A DNA stretch of 7,138 nt from Promethearchaeota archaeon (GTDB lineage: Archaea > Asgardarchaeota > Lokiarchaeia > Sigynarchaeales > SOKP01): assembly GCA_016839635.1 (NCBI GenBank), contig JAEOTV010000040.1:1-7138 (forward strand). The letters run 5' to 3'. Below are positions 6,249-7,138 of the stretch, piece after piece. The translations under genes were made by a program, and so were the position numbers. The notes below the pieces were generated by a model. It worked only from the letters and a program-made list of their open reading frames with translations. It ran no database searches and had not been told where the DNA came from. Position 1 is the first letter of the stretch. Each line of letters begins with the position of its first letter.

Positions 6249-6998
6249 TTAAATTAAAGTTAGGAGATAAATTATTAATGTACTGCCTATGGGTACTGAT
6301 AAATCATCGAAAGTACTTGGAGAAATCAATTCGATTATGGTTGCAATAGTACTGGTAATTAAAGAATATATCAGAACTGTAGGTAAAGCTAAAGGTTCTT
6401 GAAAAGTAGGAATTAACAATCCAAAGAGAAAAAATGAGAGAAAGCACAATATAAAAGCTGATATAAAGAAAGTTAATGAACCTTCAAGAGTTCTTTCTGA
6501 ATTTGTCCAAGATAAACTTAAACTTATCTTTCCCCAGCGTTTTCCTATAACTGAAGCTAAAGTATCAGCAACTATCATTATTAAAACTCCAGCAATTGGG
6601 AAATAAAATTGATCTGGAGCAAAAATACCAAAAATCAGTACTAAAGATGTAATTGAAAGGCAATAAAAAAACGGACCTTGAAGAAACGCTCTCTTTAGAC
6701 CTTCTTCTTGTTCTTCAGAGATTGCATCATATAAATCTTTTAGTTGTTTAACTTTTGATTCTTTTGAGCTAAAGTACACGAATACTGTTAAGGTTCCTGC
6801 AATGATTGTTGGCCAAAATGGCCAAAAGTAAAAGGGAGAACTTAAAATTGCTAATCCCGCAAACATGTGAACCGATTTTCTTGCTGTAAATTTAGAAATT
6901 TTATCCTTTTTATATAATAACAGAGGGATAAAAATTGCTAATAGGACGTAGAAGAATGTAATTCCGACAATTCCAAAGTCAGTGAAAATATTGCTCAT
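6249..6998 (-). CDS. Dolichol/phytol kinase (SEC59/VTE5) family membrane protein
   Basis: A 249-residue integral membrane protein with about seven hydrophobic segments. The family features are RKSVHMFAG at residues 40-48 (the Arg-Lys-x-x-His signature), ADTLASVIGKRWGK at 144-157 with Asp145, RTLEGS at 169-174 and DDLSVPIGS at 231-239 after a Glu in a membrane segment. The D-x-x-A-x-x-x-G-x-x-x-G plus T-x-E-G-S pattern is shared by CTP-using polyprenol kinases (dolichol kinase, phytol kinase VTE5, yeast Dgk1) and, more distantly, by CDP-diacylglycerol synthases. It probably phosphorylates a polyprenol or isoprenoid alcohol with CTP at the membrane, for example to recycle geranylgeraniol or make dolichyl phosphate for glycosylation. 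Its position just upstream of the archaeal lipid operon in the same direction supports an isoprenoid role, but a U-rich stretch lies between them. The start has no SD. A cytidylyltransferase-like role cannot be excluded from sequence alone. Confidence 0.82.
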   Translation of the reverse strand: MSNIFTDFGIVGITFFYVLLAIFIPLLLYKKDKISKFTARKSVHMFAGLAILSSPFYFWPFWPTIIAGTLTVFVYFSSKESKVKQLKDLYDAISEEQEEGLKRAFLQGPFFYCLSITSLVLIFGIFAPDQFYFPIAGVLIMIVADTLASVIGKRWGKISLSLSWTNSERTLEGSLTFFISAFILCFLSFFLFGLLIPTFQEPLALPTVLIYSLITSTIATIIELISPSTFDDLSVPIGSTLIIYLLTLI

Positions 6999-7099
6999 TT
7001 TAGTATCAATTAGTTTAGTTGTTAAACCAAAAAAGTATTCTTACTTTAAAGACTTTATTAACGGGTGGATTTTTATTACAAATAAGAATATGAAATATC
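6999..7099. other. Intergenic region upstream of the kinase-like gene
   Basis: About 100 bases with no supported gene. It holds an inverted repeat, AAAGTA-TTCT-TACTTT at 7032-7047, 34-49 bases before the kinase-like start on the minus strand. It could be an operator or simply part of an AT-rich promoter. TATA-like sequence is poor: TTTAAA at 7045-7050 is too far upstream for a leaderless start, and GGTTTAAC nearer the ATG is a weak match. Confidence 0.3.
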
Positions 7100-7138
7100 T
7101 TATAATGGTGGTAATGGTGGTACTTCATCATATTTCCA
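7100..7138 (-). CDS. Possible C-terminal tail of a protein ending in a Pro-Pro-Leu repeat (partial)
   Basis: On the minus strand, the frame entering at the right edge reads WKYDEVPPLPPL and stops at TAA (7102-7100). It has the direction of the neighbouring kinase-like and lipid genes and leaves a plausible 100-base intergenic gap. The ending is coded by a perfect 9-base tandem duplication (7105-7113 and 7114-7122). Only 12 codons are visible, so the protein cannot be identified. The competing reading on the plus strand starts at ATG 7090 and gives a hydrophobic MKYLIMVVMVVLHHIS that also runs off the edge. Confidence 0.35.
   Translation of the reverse strand, partial: WKYDEVPPLPPL
7105..7122. 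repeat. Perfect 9-base tandem duplication
   Basis: ATGGTGGTA occurs twice in direct succession. On the minus strand it encodes Pro-Pro-Leu twice in the putative C-terminal tail described above; it is too short to call a microsatellite. Confidence 0.8.

Noticed and set aside
7090..7138. Plus-strand start MKYLIMVVMVVLHHIS at the right edge, resembling a signal peptide
   Set aside because: No SD, and the same bases give a plausible Pro-rich C-terminus on the minus strand, in line with the neighbouring genes. Not excluded, but less likely.
1..7138. Possible defence island or mobile element around the methyltransferase
   Set aside because: No transposase, integrase, nuclease, direct-repeat target duplication, tRNA attachment site or CRISPR repeat could be found on either strand; all other recognisable genes are housekeeping or metabolic.

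Overview
The window is strongly AT-rich (roughly 30% GC by eye) and is almost certainly archaeal. It carries, next to each other, the three enzymes that build the archaeal membrane lipid core: geranylgeranylglyceryl phosphate (GGGP) synthase, the UbiA-type prenyltransferase that adds the second chain, and a geranylgeranyl reductase. The initiation signals also look archaeal: genes that begin a transcription unit show no clear Shine-Dalgarno (SD) sequence, while genes inside the operon do. Base composition and the group II-like GGGP synthase suggest an uncultured AT-rich lineage, possibly Asgard (Lokiarchaeia-like). That placement is a guess that needs a phylogeny.

Left part (1-1610, minus strand): a gene cut by the window edge encodes a multi-pass membrane N-terminus joined to a CocE/NonD (peptidase S15-like) alpha/beta hydrolase with its Ser-Asp-His triad visible. 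A 63-base divergent intergenic region (1611-1673) separates it from a plus-strand gene (1674-3113) for an N6-adenine DNA methyltransferase of the NPPY type. No restriction nuclease or other restriction-modification partner is visible.

Middle (3084-6202, minus strand): three tightly packed genes, in transcription order geranylgeranyl reductase, GGGP synthase and digeranylgeranylglyceryl phosphate (DGGGP) synthase, with gaps of about 13-22 bases. GGGP synthase joins sn-glycerol-1-phosphate to geranylgeranyl diphosphate, the UbiA enzyme adds the second geranylgeranyl chain, and the reductase saturates the double bonds. The last gene overlaps the methyltransferase tail to tail by 30 bases.

Right part (6249-6998, minus strand): an integral membrane protein of the dolichol/phytol kinase (SEC59/VTE5) family, separated from the lipid operon by a U-rich terminator-like stretch. 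It probably belongs functionally with polyprenol or lipid metabolism. The last bases (7100-7138) may hold the C-terminal tail of another minus-strand gene ending in a Pro-Pro-Leu repeat.

I see no rRNA, tRNA, CRISPR array, insertion sequence or convincing new system. The most unusual items are the membrane-domain/hydrolase fusion and the lone methyltransferase lying against the lipid operon.
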